A stretch of DNA of 64,000 nt from Saccharibacillus deserti. Lineage in GTDB: Bacteria; Bacillota; Bacilli; Paenibacillales; Paenibacillaceae. Each line of letters begins with the position of its first letter. Position 1 is the stretch's first letter. The position numbers and the translations under genes were made by a program. Positions 34,288 through 43,737 of the stretch are shown piece by piece. Location of the stretch: positions 251,203 to 315,202 of the forward strand of contig NZ_JABJVN010000005.1 of NCBI RefSeq assembly GCF_013618475.1, read 5' to 3'. The notes beneath the pieces were generated by a model, which saw only the letters and a list, made by a program, of their open reading frames with translations, did not search any database and was not told where the DNA came from.

Positions 34288-35943
34288 ATGAAAAAAAGAG
34301 GAAAAAAATTCTCGATCCTGCTCGCGGCGATGCTGATGATCTTCAGCACGGCCTGCTCGTCCGGAGGGGACAGCAAAGAAGCAGCGAAAAAAGAAGAAGC
34401 CGCGCAGGCGGCGGTCGATCCGAGCCAACCGGCCTGGAAAAACGATACTTCGCCGATTACGTTCGACTGGTATATCAACTTTGCCTGGTACACGGGAACG
34501 GATTGGGGCAAAGACCTGACCAGCCAGTATGTGACCAAAAAGACCGGCGCCAGCATCAACTTTATCGTACCGGCCGGCAACGAAGCCGAGAAGATGAATA
34601 CCATGATCGCTTCCGGCAAGCTGCCCGACTTCGTCACGATCGCCTGGAGCGACGACGCGGTCAAGAAGATGATCGAAGGCAAGCTGGTGCTGCCGCTGAA
34701 CGAACTGGCGGACAAGTACGATCCGTTTTTCGTCTCGAACGTCGCCGATCCGGCCAAACTATCCTGGTACACCCAGGAAGACGGCAACGTGTACGGGTAT
34801 CCGAACGCTTCGTCTTCGCCGGCCGACTTTGAGAAATACGGCGAGAACTACGTCTCCAACCAGGTCTTCGTCGTGCGCAAAGACATGTACGAAGCGATCG
34901 GCAAACCGGACATGAGCACCCCGGAAGGCTTCCTGGCCGGACTCCAGGCCGCCAAAGAAAAGTTCCCGGACGTCAACGGGCAGCCGATGATCCCGATCGG
35001 TCTGCACGAGTTCACCGACAACGGCAACTATTCGCTCGAAGGTTATCTGCAGAACTTCCTGGCGATTCCGCAGCAAAAAGACGGCAAGCTGTACGACCGC
35101 CAGACCGACCCGGAATATGTGCGCTGGCTCAAGACATTCCGTCAGGCGAACGAGAACGGACTGCTCGCCAAAGACATTTTTATCGACAAACGGGCTCAAA
35201 TGGAAGAAAAAATCGCGCAGGGCCGTTACTTCGCCATGATGTATCAGCGCAGCGATTTTACGAATCCGCAGAACGCGCTGTTCGCGAACGATCCGAACTC
35301 CGTATACATGGCGGTAGAAGGTCCTTCGAACGCCGCTTCCGACGAACCGACGCTGTCGGGTCCCGGCATCTCCGGTTGGACACTGACCCTGATCTCCAAA
35401 GACGTCAAGGATAAAGCGCGCGCAATCGCCTTCCTGGAATACCTGACAAGCGAAGAAGGCCAGCGCGACTTGTATATGGGCGAAGAAGGCGTGACGTACG
35501 AGATGGAAGGCGACAAGCCGGTATTCAAACCGGAAGTGCTGAACATGCTCAATACCGACCGTGCGGCATTCGATACGAAATACGGCGCTTCGCACAAATA
35601 CTGGATGATGATGGACACGAACGTCACCGACCAGTGGGCACCGGCTCCGGTCGAGCCTTTCAAACAAATGATGGACTGGACGCGCGGCAAGACGGTCAGC
35701 GCCTCCGAATTCGATCAGATCAACCCAACGGGCAACTCCAAGGAAGGGATCGCCAACACGAAGCTTGGACAGCTGTGGGGCAAGACCCTGCCGAAGCTGC
35801 TGCTCGCTTCTTCCGAAGCGGAGTTCGACCAACTGTGGAACGATTATCAGGAAAAACGCAAATCGACGGGACTTGCGGAAGTCCAAGCGTATCAACAAAC
35901 GGAATACGAGAAAAATATCGAGAAGCTGGGCGGAACCCAGTAA
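34288..35943 (+). CDS. Extracellular solute-binding lipoprotein, LplA/YtcQ type
   Basis: 551 residues. Signal peptide KKRGKKFSILLAAMLMIFS with lipobox STAC-S (Cys near residue 23), so a membrane-anchored lipoprotein. The mature domain has the type-1 sugar-binding layout: GTDWGKDLTSQYVTKKTGASI, GKLPDFVTI, EGKLVLPLNELADKYDPF, KDMYEAIGKPDMSTPEGFLAGL, GYLQNFLAIPQ, AIAFLEYLTSEEGQRDLYMGEEG. It delivers an oligosaccharide or similar ligand to the two permeases. No glycoside hydrolase is nearby to indicate the ligand. A stem-loop after it (36002-36030) may favour a high level of its mRNA. Confidence 0.93.
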   Translation: MKKRGKKFSILLAAMLMIFSTACSSGGDSKEAAKKEEAAQAAVDPSQPAWKNDTSPITFDWYINFAWYTGTDWGKDLTSQYVTKKTGASINFIVPAGNEAEKMNTMIASGKLPDFVTIAWSDDAVKKMIEGKLVLPLNELADKYDPFFVSNVADPAKLSWYTQEDGNVYGYPNASSSPADFEKYGENYVSNQVFVVRKDMYEAIGKPDMSTPEGFLAGLQAAKEKFPDVNGQPMIPIGLHEFTDNGNYSLEGYLQNFLAIPQQKDGKLYDRQTDPEYVRWLKTFRQANENGLLAKDIFIDKRAQMEEKIAQGRYFAMMYQRSDFTNPQNALFANDPNSVYMAVEGPSNAASDEPTLSGPGISGWTLTLISKDVKDKARAIAFLEYLTSEEGQRDLYMGEEGVTYEMEGDKPVFKPEVLNMLNTDRAAFDTKYGASHKYWMMMDTNVTDQWAPAPVEPFKQMMDWTRGKTVSASEFDQINPTGNSKEGIANTKLGQLWGKTLPKLLLASSEAEFDQLWNDYQEKRKSTGLAEVQAYQQTEYEKNIEKLGGTQ

Positions 35944-36001
35944 CCGTTATTCGTCTGGATAAGGCTGCGTCCGATCGCAGCCGCGAAATTCCCAGCGGTC
36001 C

Positions 36002-36030
36002 CAAGCCCCGGAGCAAAATGCCGGGGCTTG
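36002..36030 (+). other. Stem-loop between lipoprotein and kinase genes
   Basis: CAAGCCCCGG (36002-36011) and CCGGGGCTTG (36021-36030) form a ten-base perfect stem without a T run. Such loops after binding-protein genes often protect the upstream mRNA or attenuate read-through. Confidence 0.6.
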
Positions 36031-36136
36031 AGGTCCGTTTTGCGGGTTTGGGTCTTGTCGCTGGCAGCGCGTCTTTATATGATAGAAAGGCTTGATCGCG
36101 GCATGCGCCGCGCGAACCGGGACGGGAGGGGAACCG

Positions 36137-38032
36137 ATGCGACGAAAAGGCAGGGACGCGGGCGCCGCGGTTCTTCGCTGGCTGCAAACGAGGTCGCTGC
36201 AGAGCCGGCTGGTAACCGCTTACGCGCTGCTCATTTTGATTCCGAGCACGCTGCTGTCGACGTATTTGTACGAAGATATCCAGCAGAGTTATGTCGAAGA
36301 CGCCCGGCTCAAAAGCGAGTACTTGATGCAGAGCGAGAAGCAGGTGATCGTCAACCAGATCGAAACGATGGAACGGGCGGCCCAGCTTCCCCTGTCCGAC
36401 CAGGATGTGAGGCGTTATCTCACCGAGCAGGTCGATCCGACGGCGGCCGAACTGGTCGATTTCAACAATACGGCCTACGCCAATCTGGCCCGGATCCAGA
36501 TCAACAACCCCGCGCTGCTGCATCTTCGATTGTATACGGCCAATGAACGCAATTACGAGATTTGGCCGATTATTTTCCGGGAGAGCCGTGTCCGCAAGCA
36601 GCCCTGGTTTAAGCTGACGCAGGGGCTTGGCGAAAGGCAGATCTGGTATTTCCAACCGGAAGAGGCTCTGCAGGATGTAAGCGCGACGGAGGAAGATCCG
36701 CCGAAACTGTCTTTGCTGCGGGAAGTCAATCTGCCCAAAGACCAGCATATCGGCGTCGTGCAGGTGGATATGCAGCTGGACCGGTTTTCGCCGAGAACGT
36801 TCGGGGAACTGCAGGAAGACGGATCGCAAATGCTGCTGGTCACCCGAAGCGGCGTGTACACCCGGGAATCCGAAGAAGCGCTGCCTCCGCAATCGCCGGT
36901 CATCCAGGATTCGGCGTCCAAGCTGCGTGCGCTCGGCGATCCCGGAGAAGTCCCGAATATCGCCGACGGATTTTTCCGTTATGAACAAGCCGGCAAATCC
37001 TATCTGATGATCTATACGCCGGTAGACCGGATGGATGCCTATCTGTTGAACGCCGTATCGCTGGAAAAGGTGCTCAAAGACGTGAATCGCACGCGGGGCA
37101 TGCTGATCTACGCCAATATCGGGTTCGTCCTTGTGCTGGCGCTGCTGACTTATATCATGAACTCGTTTATTCTCAAAAATCTCAAACATCTGGCCGACGC
37201 CATGAAAAAAGTGCGAAAAGGAGAGCTTCAGCCTTCGCTTCCGATCCGGGGAGGAGGCGAGATCGGCGCACTGGCGCATCATTTCAACAAGATGACCCAG
37301 ACGATCAACGAGCTGATTGCCGAAGCGGTGCGCAAGCAGGCCCTGATGAAAGAAGCCGAGCTGCGCACCTTGTACAATCAGATCGATTCGCATTTCCTGT
37401 ACAATACGCTTGAAAATATCAAGATGCTGGCCGAAATCGAAGATCAACGCAAAATTTCGGACGCGCTGACCTCGCTCGGAGGCATGATGCGCTACAACTT
37501 CAAATGGACAGGGGAATACGTCAAGCTGAAAGACGAGATGCGCCATATCGAAAACTATATCGAAGTGACCAATATCCGTTTCGACGAGCCGGTCGAACTG
37601 AGCTGCGAGATTCCCAAACCTTTTATGGAACTGGAGATTCTCAAAATGTCGCTGCAGCCGATTGTGGAGAATGCCGTAAAGCATGCCTGGCAGGAACTCG
37701 GAGAAGGCGAACGGCGGACGTTTCGGATCGAAGCGTATGAGGCGGAAGCTTCCAGGATCGAGATCCGGATGACGGACAACGGGGACGGGCTGGATCCGCA
37801 GCGTCTGACCGAGCTGAACGAAGAGATTCGAAAGACCGGAGACGACGGGCCCGGTTCGGCCTATACGGGGGTCAAGCTCGGCGGAATCGGCCTGCGCAAC
37901 GTGCATCAGCGTATCCGGCTGTTCTACGGAGCGGAATACGGGTTGTTTTTGGAGAGCGAAAAAGGCGTTTGCACGCGCGTTGTACTGACGATTCCGAAAG
38001 TGCTGCTTACCGGAGGGGGATGGGACGAATGA
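36137..38032 (+). CDS. YesM-type sensor histidine kinase
   Basis: 631 residues from the ATG at 36137 (GGGAGGGG upstream). Helix 1 (LVTAYALLILIPSTLLSTYLY), an extracellular Cache-like domain of about 270 residues, helix 2 (MLIYANIGFVLVLALLTYIMNSFIL), HAMP (NLKHLADAMKKVRKGELQPSL), then the His_kinase domain with LYNQIDSHFLYNTLENIKMLAE (phospho-His in SHFLYN) and an HATPase domain with LQPIVENAVKHAW (N box), MTDNGDGLD and GGIGLRNVHQRI. It pairs with the overlapping YesN-type regulator and probably senses the importer ligand or its binding protein. Confidence 0.93.
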   Translation: MRRKGRDAGAAVLRWLQTRSLQSRLVTAYALLILIPSTLLSTYLYEDIQQSYVEDARLKSEYLMQSEKQVIVNQIETMERAAQLPLSDQDVRRYLTEQVDPTAAELVDFNNTAYANLARIQINNPALLHLRLYTANERNYEIWPIIFRESRVRKQPWFKLTQGLGERQIWYFQPEEALQDVSATEEDPPKLSLLREVNLPKDQHIGVVQVDMQLDRFSPRTFGELQEDGSQMLLVTRSGVYTRESEEALPPQSPVIQDSASKLRALGDPGEVPNIADGFFRYEQAGKSYLMIYTPVDRMDAYLLNAVSLEKVLKDVNRTRGMLIYANIGFVLVLALLTYIMNSFILKNLKHLADAMKKVRKGELQPSLPIRGGGEIGALAHHFNKMTQTINELIAEAVRKQALMKEAELRTLYNQIDSHFLYNTLENIKMLAEIEDQRKISDALTSLGGMMRYNFKWTGEYVKLKDEMRHIENYIEVTNIRFDEPVELSCEIPKPFMELEILKMSLQPIVENAVKHAWQELGEGERRTFRIEAYEAEASRIEIRMTDNGDGLDPQRLTELNEEIRKTGDDGPGSAYTGVKLGGIGLRNVHQRIRLFYGAEYGLFLESEKGVCTRVVLTIPKVLLTGGGWDE

Positions 38033-39597
38033 GACAGCTTCTGATCGTGGACGACGAGAAAAATATCCGTCTGGGACTGAAAGTCATGATTGAACGGGAA
38101 TGGGGAGGAGCTTGCGAGATTCGCCTGGCGGCAAACGGGCGCGAAGCGCTGGAGATGCATCGGCTGCAGCCGGCGGAGATTGTCATTACCGATATTCGGA
38201 TGCCCGTCATGAACGGGATGGAGATGCTGGCCCAGCTTCGGCTGGAACAGCGGGCGGCGGAAGGTCCGGTTGTGCTGGTGCTAAGCGGGTACGACGAATT
38301 CGAATATGCCAAGACGGCGATCCGTTTTCAGGTCCGGGATTATTTGCTCAAACCGATCCGCCGCGAAGATCTGTTCGAAGCGCTTGCCCGCGCCCAGGAA
38401 GAATTGGACAGCCGTACGTCGGATGCCCAGCGGGTCGATGCCGTGCAGGATTATAAAAAAAGGCTGAGACTCGCCGGCCTTGGACAGCTTCTGGAAGCCG
38501 AGGGCGCGGAGCTTGAGCGCGTGCGGGGCGAGCTTGCGGCGGAAGGGGCGGAGCTGTGCGCGCCGTTCTCGCTTGCGGTCGTTTCCTATCGGCATGAACA
38601 GGGGGGCAGCATGGACCGGGAAGAGCTTGCGGCGCTGATCGAACGGCTGGACGGCCCGCTGGCGTCCGGCTACCAGGCAGCGTTATGGGACCGGGAAGGG
38701 CGTTTGGTGCTGATCGATTCGTCGGCCGAACGCTTTGTCAGACTGGCCCGGCTTGCGGAGAAGCGGGAATTGGGCGGACTGCTGATTGGTCTGAGCCTAG
38801 CCGGAAGCGGACTGGACGAACTGCCCCGCTGCTACCGCTCCGCGTGCCGCGCTCTGCAGTATACGTTTTTGCATCCCGGCGTCCATCTGGTCGATGCCCG
38901 GGCCGTCGAAGGAGGACGGGAGATGTTTCCGCCGCCCGAAGAAGAAGTCCGGATGCTGGGAAACCTGCTGGGAACCGACAGGCAGAAGGAGATGAACGAG
39001 CGGCTGTATCGCATTTTCCGGATCGACCAGTTGGCCCGTATCGATATTGCCTATATTCAGCAGACCGTGCGGCTGATCAACGAAAAAGTGCTGGACGAAG
39101 TGTTCCGGCGCTACGGCGAAGCTTCGATGGAAGTGCTGAAACTGTATCGCAGGGTAGGAGACTGGAACAACTTCCGGTATTTTCACGATTATTTCCGCAG
39201 CCTGGAGAATCTCCTGTCCAGTCTGAACGACTATATCAAGCAGGTTCGTCTGGCCTACACGGAGAATGAAAATCTCAAAGAAGCGGTCGCCTTTATCGAA
39301 ACGAATTATGCCCGTCCGCTCAATATGGCGACGGTCAGCAACCATGTCTCGCTCAATTATTCGTATTTCAGCGAGGCATTCAAAGCTTATACCGGAGAAA
39401 GTTTCGTCGTTTATTTGAAAAAAATTCGGATCGAACACGCAAAGGAACTGCTCGCCGAACGCGGATTGAAAACGGCCGAGATCGGCGAAGCGGTGGGGTT
39501 CGAGAACACCAAGCAGTTTGCGCGGGTGTTTAAGGAGTTGGAGGGCATTTCTCCGCACGAATACCGGAGCAAAGCGCATACGCAGAATCCCTGTTAA
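38029..39597 (+). CDS. YesN-type response regulator with AraC DNA-binding domain
   Basis: 523 residues from the ATG at 38029 (GGAGGGGG upstream), overlapping the kinase stop by four bases. Receiver domain: LLIVDDEKNIR, EIVITDIRMPVMNGMEML (phospho-Asp) and LVLSGYDEFEYAKTAI, DYLLKPI (Lys). A middle region of about 250 residues is diverged. C-terminal AraC domain: AVAFIETNYARPLNMATVSNHVSLNYSYFSEAFKAYTGESFVVYLKKIRIEHAKELL then TAEIGEAVGFENTKQFARVFKELEGISPHEYR. It likely activates the importer promoter through the repeat array at 32098-32181. Confidence 0.93.
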   Translation: MRQLLIVDDEKNIRLGLKVMIEREWGGACEIRLAANGREALEMHRLQPAEIVITDIRMPVMNGMEMLAQLRLEQRAAEGPVVLVLSGYDEFEYAKTAIRFQVRDYLLKPIRREDLFEALARAQEELDSRTSDAQRVDAVQDYKKRLRLAGLGQLLEAEGAELERVRGELAAEGAELCAPFSLAVVSYRHEQGGSMDREELAALIERLDGPLASGYQAALWDREGRLVLIDSSAERFVRLARLAEKRELGGLLIGLSLAGSGLDELPRCYRSACRALQYTFLHPGVHLVDARAVEGGREMFPPPEEEVRMLGNLLGTDRQKEMNERLYRIFRIDQLARIDIAYIQQTVRLINEKVLDEVFRRYGEASMEVLKLYRRVGDWNNFRYFHDYFRSLENLLSSLNDYIKQVRLAYTENENLKEAVAFIETNYARPLNMATVSNHVSLNYSYFSEAFKAYTGESFVVYLKKIRIEHAKELLAERGLKTAEIGEAVGFENTKQFARVFKELEGISPHEYRSKAHTQNPC

Positions 39598-39668
39598 GCG
39601 GCGGATGCCGTGCGCAATCCGCCATGGCGTGTGCGGCGGCGCAGGGCACGCTTCGGACAAGCGCACCC

Positions 39669-39704
39669 AAAAAGGCCCGGAAGCCTTAAAGGCTTCCGGG
39701 CCTT
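39669..39704 (-). terminator. Rho-independent terminator after the chemoreceptor gene
   Basis: AAGGCCCGGAAGCC (39672-39685) pairs with GGCTTCCGGGCCTT (39691-39704); the T run is on the minus strand, so it serves the 39772 gene, perhaps also the converging regulator gene weakly. Confidence 0.85.
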
Positions 39705-39771
39705 GATACGTTTAGGGGCATTTTGCAGCGGCATGCCTTCAGGAACGCGCGGCGCCGCTTGCGGCTTTTCT

Positions 39772-41763
39772 TTAAACGCTGAATTTGCCGATGACTTCCT
39801 GCAGCTCCTGCGCCATCCGGCTGAGTTCTTCCGCCGAATGGGACACGTCGGCCATGGAAGCGCTCTGCTGCTGGGTCGACGCGGCGACGCTCTGCGTGCT
39901 GTCGGCCGAGCGCGAAGCAATGCCCGCCATTTCTTCGACGCCTTCGACCATGTCCGCCGAGCTGATATTGACCTGTTCCACAATAGCCGATACCGCTGAC
40001 GCTTCGTCCGCGACCCGACCGATCGACGAGAGGATTTCTTCGAACGCGGCCCCCGTCAACGAGACCATCCGGATGCCGTCTTCCACAACCTGCGTGCCTT
40101 CGCGCATCGAACGGACGGCTTTGTCCGATTCACTCTGGATTTCGCCGATCAGGGCCGTAATGCTGCCCGCGGCTCCAGCCGATTGCTCGGCCAACTTGCG
40201 CACTTCGTCCGCCACGATGGCAAAGCCCCGTCCGTGTTCGCCGGCGCGCGCCGCTTCGATCGCGGCGTTCAGCGCAAGCAGATTGGTCTGCGACGCGATT
40301 TCCGTAATCAGGCCGACGATGGTGCCGATCTCGCTCGTTTTTCTGCCCAGCGCATTGACGACTTCGGCGGCATCGGTCGTCGTAGACTGGATGCGCTGCA
40401 TTTGTCCGACCGTCTGCTGCACGACTTCGTTGCCTTCCTGGGCTTTGCCGTTGGTTGTGTCGGTCAGCTCGGATACGAATTGGATCGAAGCGGCCGCTTC
40501 TTCCATACCGCCGGAGATTTCGCGGGTCGCCCGGGCAAATCCTTCCGAACTGTTCACCTGTTTGTCCGAACCGTCCGCGATGTCCTGGATCGACAGGGCG
40601 ATATGCTCCGACGTCGCGCGCGTCTGTTCGGCGCTCGCCGACAATTCTTCCGACGTTGCGGCAACCTGTTCGGCGTTGAAGCCGATTTGTTCGATCAGCT
40701 GCCGGAGGTTTTGGCGCATCGTGTTAACCGAGCCGGCCAGATGCCCAAGCTCGTCGTTCGAAGTGACCTCCACTTCTTCGCGCAGTTCGCCGCCGGCCAT
40801 TTTTTGCGTAGCCAGCATGAGGCGCTTCAGCGGCAGGTTGATCGAACGCACGACCCACCAAGTCAACAGCATGCCGAGTATGACGGCGGCCGCGATCACG
40901 ATGACGGTCGTGACGAGGATGGCCTGATTGGCGGCCGTGATTTCCGACTGATTGATCACGCCGACGATTTTCCATCCGGTCAATGCGTTGGTCGCATAAA
41001 CCGCGGTTTGGTCTTCGCCGCCGGACACGAACGGAATTTCTCCCGCAGGCTGGCCGTCCAGTTTGGCCGCGTAAGCTTCGCCGTTCTCGGTGCCCGCCGC
41101 GATTTCGGGATGGGTCAGATAGGCGTGGGCCGGATCGAGAATGGTCACGTAGCCGGTCTCGCCGACTTTAATGGCATTGGTTTGTTCCGCCAGATGGCCC
41201 AGACTCAATACGACGCTCACTACGCCCGTTCCGTCCTGACTCGCTTTGGAAGGGACGACGATGACCTTTCCGTCCTGCGCGACGATCGGGCTGTTGACGA
41301 GCGCCTTTCCTTTTTGGGCAAAGGCGTCTTTGTACCACTGGCGTTCGCGCGGATCGAAGCCGGCTTCGAACTGCTGCTGCGGCGAGTTGAGCAGCTTGCC
41401 GTCCGCCGTGGCGAATTGAACATGGTCGTATTCGGCTTTGACCGCTTTGATCGGATCGAGAATCTGCCGCAGCTGCGGGCTGTCCGTTCCCTGCACCATG
41501 CCGCCTTTGACGGCTCCGGACAAGTAATCCAGATCGTTCAGGCTCGACTGGATGATTCCCGTCAGTTGGCTGTCGACGGATTGGACGGTTTGACGGGTGT
41601 TTTTCATGAACTGTTCCGTAATTTCCGTTTTGGATTTCTGGTAGGAGATCAAGCCCAGCGTAACGGTCGGAATCAGCAAAATGACGAGGAAAGCAGCAAA
41701 AAGCCGACTGCGTATGCTGAGCTGCAGATTTCTTTTTTTGAACGCGTTCGATTTGTTTCTCAT
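39772..41763 (-). CDS. Methyl-accepting chemotaxis protein with dCache-type sensor
   Basis: 663 residues from the ATG at 41763 (AAGGGGG seven bases upstream). Helix 1 ([21 protein letters not shown]), an extracellular domain of about 250 residues with [26 protein letters not shown] and [20 protein letters not shown], the dCache_1 signature, helix 2 ([25 protein letters not shown]), HAMP ([30 protein letters not shown]) and a signalling domain with [39 protein letters not shown]. It senses small extracellular ligands, often amino or organic acids, and signals to CheA. A sigma-D-like site lies upstream. Confidence 0.95.
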   Translation of the reverse strand: MRNKSNAFKKRNLQLSIRSRLFAAFLVILLIPTVTLGLISYQKSKTEITEQFMKNTRQTVQSVDSQLTGIIQSSLNDLDYLSGAVKGGMVQGTDSPQLRQILDPIKAVKAEYDHVQFATADGKLLNSPQQQFEAGFDPRERQWYKDAFAQKGKALVNSPIVAQDGKVIVVPSKASQDGTGVVSVVLSLGHLAEQTNAIKVGETGYVTILDPAHAYLTHPEIAAGTENGEAYAAKLDGQPAGEIPFVSGGEDQTAVYATNALTGWKIVGVINQSEITAANQAILVTTVIVIAAAVILGMLLTWWVVRSINLPLKRLMLATQKMAGGELREEVEVTSNDELGHLAGSVNTMRQNLRQLIEQIGFNAEQVAATSEELSASAEQTRATSEHIALSIQDIADGSDKQVNSSEGFARATREISGGMEEAAASIQFVSELTDTTNGKAQEGNEVVQQTVGQMQRIQSTTTDAAEVVNALGRKTSEIGTIVGLITEIASQTNLLALNAAIEAARAGEHGRGFAIVADEVRKLAEQSAGAAGSITALIGEIQSESDKAVRSMREGTQVVEDGIRMVSLTGAAFEEILSSIGRVADEASAVSAIVEQVNISSADMVEGVEEMAGIASRSADSTQSVAASTQQQSASMADVSHSAEELSRMAQELQEVIGKFSV

Positions 41764-41849
41764 GATTTTCCCCCTTGTATGTACGTGCGATGCACGTTGC
41801 TCACTCTTGTAACGCCGCTCCTTGCCTGATTTTTGGCAGACTTTTTTTA

Positions 41850-41877
41850 TTGTCGGCGGACAATTGCACAACGGTTA
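41850..41877 (-). promoter_or_regulatory. Possible sigma-D promoter of the chemoreceptor gene
   Basis: Minus strand TAAC (41877-41874), 16 bases, GCCGACAA (41857-41850), compared with TAAA-N15-GCCGATAT. Chemoreceptor genes are typical sigma-D targets. Confidence 0.45.
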
Positions 41878-42004
41878 GTTTTGTATCCGTTTCCCTGGAA
41901 AAAATGATTCTAAGTACCTGGTTTTTTATGTTTGCGAATTATTCTAAACAGATATAAAATCGGTTTCGAAACGATAAAACGGTTCGCGATATCTGAATAT
42001 CAAA

Positions 42005-42032
42005 TTGACACCGGAAACCGGTATGGTATATT
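42005..42032 (+). promoter_or_regulatory. Strong sigma-A promoter with palindrome in the spacer (triple-Rid gene)
   Basis: -35 TTGACA (42005-42010), 16-base spacer, -10 TATATT (42027-42032). The spacer holds ACCGG-AAA-CCGGT (42010-42022), a good repressor-site candidate; another palindrome GTTTCGAAAC lies about 40 bases upstream. The rest of the 41764-42120 gap shows nothing else beyond the chemoreceptor promoter. Confidence 0.65.
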
Positions 42033-42120
42033 AGTCCTTGCTTACCGGGCGGGAAACAGACCGGAAAGCAGCCGGAAAAGGACTGGAATCCGTCGAGACC
42101 TCAAGTTTGGAGTGAATAAA

Positions 42121-43551
42121 ATGTTCAAAGCAAAGAAAACGGCGTGGAAAATGCTGGCCGGCGCCGCTGCCGTTCAGATCGGCCTGTCGAGTTACGGATC
42201 TGCCGCTTTCGCGCAGCCGACGCTCGTGTCGCCGAACGGAGTTCAAACGCTGTCTCCTCCGGGAGCGATTCAATCGACGGGCACGTGGGATCTCGGTACG
42301 CGTGCGGGAGATTATGTATATGTGGCAGGCATGCGGGGAATCGTTCCGTCCACCAATCGTTTGGTCGGCGACGAAGAAGGACGTATTCGCCAGGCCTTTT
42401 TGAATATGAAACTGATCGCGGAATCCGAAGGGGCCAGCCTGCGCGACGCGACGCGTCTCGTCGTGTACACGACGGACATGTACCGCTACCGCCCGATCGT
42501 GAACAAAGTGCAGGAAGAACTGTGGGGAGCGGGACCGTATCCGCCGCGCACGATTATCGAGGTGGACCGTCTGAACCAGGACGATATCGTCGAGGTGGAA
42601 GGCACGTTCTACGCCCCCCCGGTCACGGCAGGCGGCGCGGCGGCGGTTTCCGCAGATCCGAACGTATCGCCGAACGGCGTGAAGACGCTGTTCCCGGCAG
42701 GAGCGATCCGGCCGACCGGCCCGTGGAATCTGGCAACCCGCGCGGGAGACAGCGTCTACGTCGCGGGCATGCGCGGCATCGATCCGAAGACCGATCAATT
42801 GGTCGGCGGCGAAGAAGCGCGTATCCGCCAGGCGTTCCTGAACATGAAGACGATCGCGGAATCCGAAGGGGCCAGCCTGCGCGACGCGACGCGTCTCGTC
42901 GTGTACACGACGGACATGTACCGCTACCGCCCGATCGTGAACAAAGTGCAGGAAGAACTGTGGGGAGCGGGACCGTATCCGCCGCGCACAATCGTCGAAG
43001 TGGACCGTCTGAACCAGGACGATATCTTGGAAGTCGAAGGGACGTTCCATACGAAGAAGCGGGCGGCACCCGAACAATCCGGGGCATCCGGCGGCACGCA
43101 GTTTTCGACCGGCAAATCTAACGTGTCGCCGAACGGCGTCAAAACGCTGTTCCCGATCGGGGCGATCCGGCCGACCGGCACATGGAATCTGGCGACCCGC
43201 GCGGGCGACAGCATCTACATTGCAGGCATGCGGGGAATCGATCCGAAGACCGATCAATTGGTCGGCGGCGAAGAAGCGCGTATCCGCCAGGCATTCCTGA
43301 ACATGAAGACGATCGCGGAATCCGAAGGGGCCAGCCTGCGCGACGCGACGCGTCTTATCGTGTACACGACGGACATGTACCGCTACCGCCCGATCGTGAA
43401 CAAAGTGCAGGAAGAACTGTGGGGAGCGGGACCGTATCCGCCGCGCACAATCGTCGAAGTGGACCGTCTGAACCAGGACGATATCGTGGAAGTCGAAGGC
43501 ACGTTCCACGCACCGGCCGCGAAGGCTGCCGGGCTTTCTCAGCTTCGATAA
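42121..43551 (+). CDS. Secreted protein of three tandem Rid (YjgF/RidA) domains
   Basis: 476 residues from the ATG at 42121 (TTTGGAGTGAATAAA upstream). Signal peptide: FKAKKTAWK, hydrophobic AGAAAVQIGL, cleavage near AAFA-Q. Three Rid domains begin at VSPNG residues 36, 182 and 335, each with VYVAGMRGI, a helix FLNMKTIAESEGASL, VVYTTDMYRYRPIVNKVQEELW, PYPPRTIVEVDRL and VEVEGTF. The Arg that RidA uses to bind the imine/keto-acid carboxylate (Arg105 in E. coli) is kept in all three: 143, 289 and 442; the late Glu is kept; RidA Cys107 is Ile. RidA normally is a cytosolic homotrimer of one-domain chains that hydrolyses reactive enamines; here one exported chain could form a pseudo-trimer. Linkers of 20-35 residues are diverged, while the domain cores are nearly identical in DNA. 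Natural substrate unknown. Confidence 0.9.
   Translation: MFKAKKTAWKMLAGAAAVQIGLSSYGSAAFAQPTLVSPNGVQTLSPPGAIQSTGTWDLGTRAGDYVYVAGMRGIVPSTNRLVGDEEGRIRQAFLNMKLIAESEGASLRDATRLVVYTTDMYRYRPIVNKVQEELWGAGPYPPRTIIEVDRLNQDDIVEVEGTFYAPPVTAGGAAAVSADPNVSPNGVKTLFPAGAIRPTGPWNLATRAGDSVYVAGMRGIDPKTDQLVGGEEARIRQAFLNMKTIAESEGASLRDATRLVVYTTDMYRYRPIVNKVQEELWGAGPYPPRTIVEVDRLNQDDILEVEGTFHTKKRAAPEQSGASGGTQFSTGKSNVSPNGVKTLFPIGAIRPTGTWNLATRAGDSIYIAGMRGIDPKTDQLVGGEEARIRQAFLNMKTIAESEGASLRDATRLIVYTTDMYRYRPIVNKVQEELWGAGPYPPRTIVEVDRLNQDDIVEVEGTFHAPAAKAAGLSQLR
42226..43510 (+). repeat. Three tandem DNA repeats encoding the Rid domains
   Basis: Units start at 42226, 42664 and 43123 (periods 438 and 459). About 130 bases from the ATCGCGGAATCC segment to the PPR codons are identical or nearly so in all three, including third codon positions; units 2 and 3 are nearly identical over about 240 bases (42786-43025 and 43245-43484). 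Confidence 0.9.
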
Positions 43552-43572
43552 CCGCGCGCAAAAACCGGATGC

Positions 43573-43592
43573 CCGGGCTTTGCCCGGTTTTT
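43573..43592 (+). terminator. Rho-independent terminator after the triple-Rid gene
   Basis: CCGGGC-TTT-GCCCGG followed by TTTTT, with an alternative longer pairing AAAACCGG/CCGGTTTT. Confidence 0.88.
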
Positions 43593-43737
43593 CGGCTCCA
43601 TGTGTGCACCGGGACTCGCCTGCCGCCGAAGCGGTAGGCGTTTTTGGCATGCTCCGCCATAAATAAGATGAAGTCCAAACCGCGTTAAAAGCAAAGCAAA
43701 AGGTTAAAAATGGGTATACGAAGGGAGTGGACACACG

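Noticed and set aside
36002-36030. A Rho-independent terminator between the lipoprotein and kinase genes
   Set aside because: The stem is perfect but no T run follows on either strand at the right place; kept as a stem-loop only.
42226-43510. Assembly artefact behind the triple repeat
   Set aside because: Linkers between units are different in length and sequence, and the frame is intact throughout, so collapse or false duplication is unlikely, although only long reads can settle the copy number.
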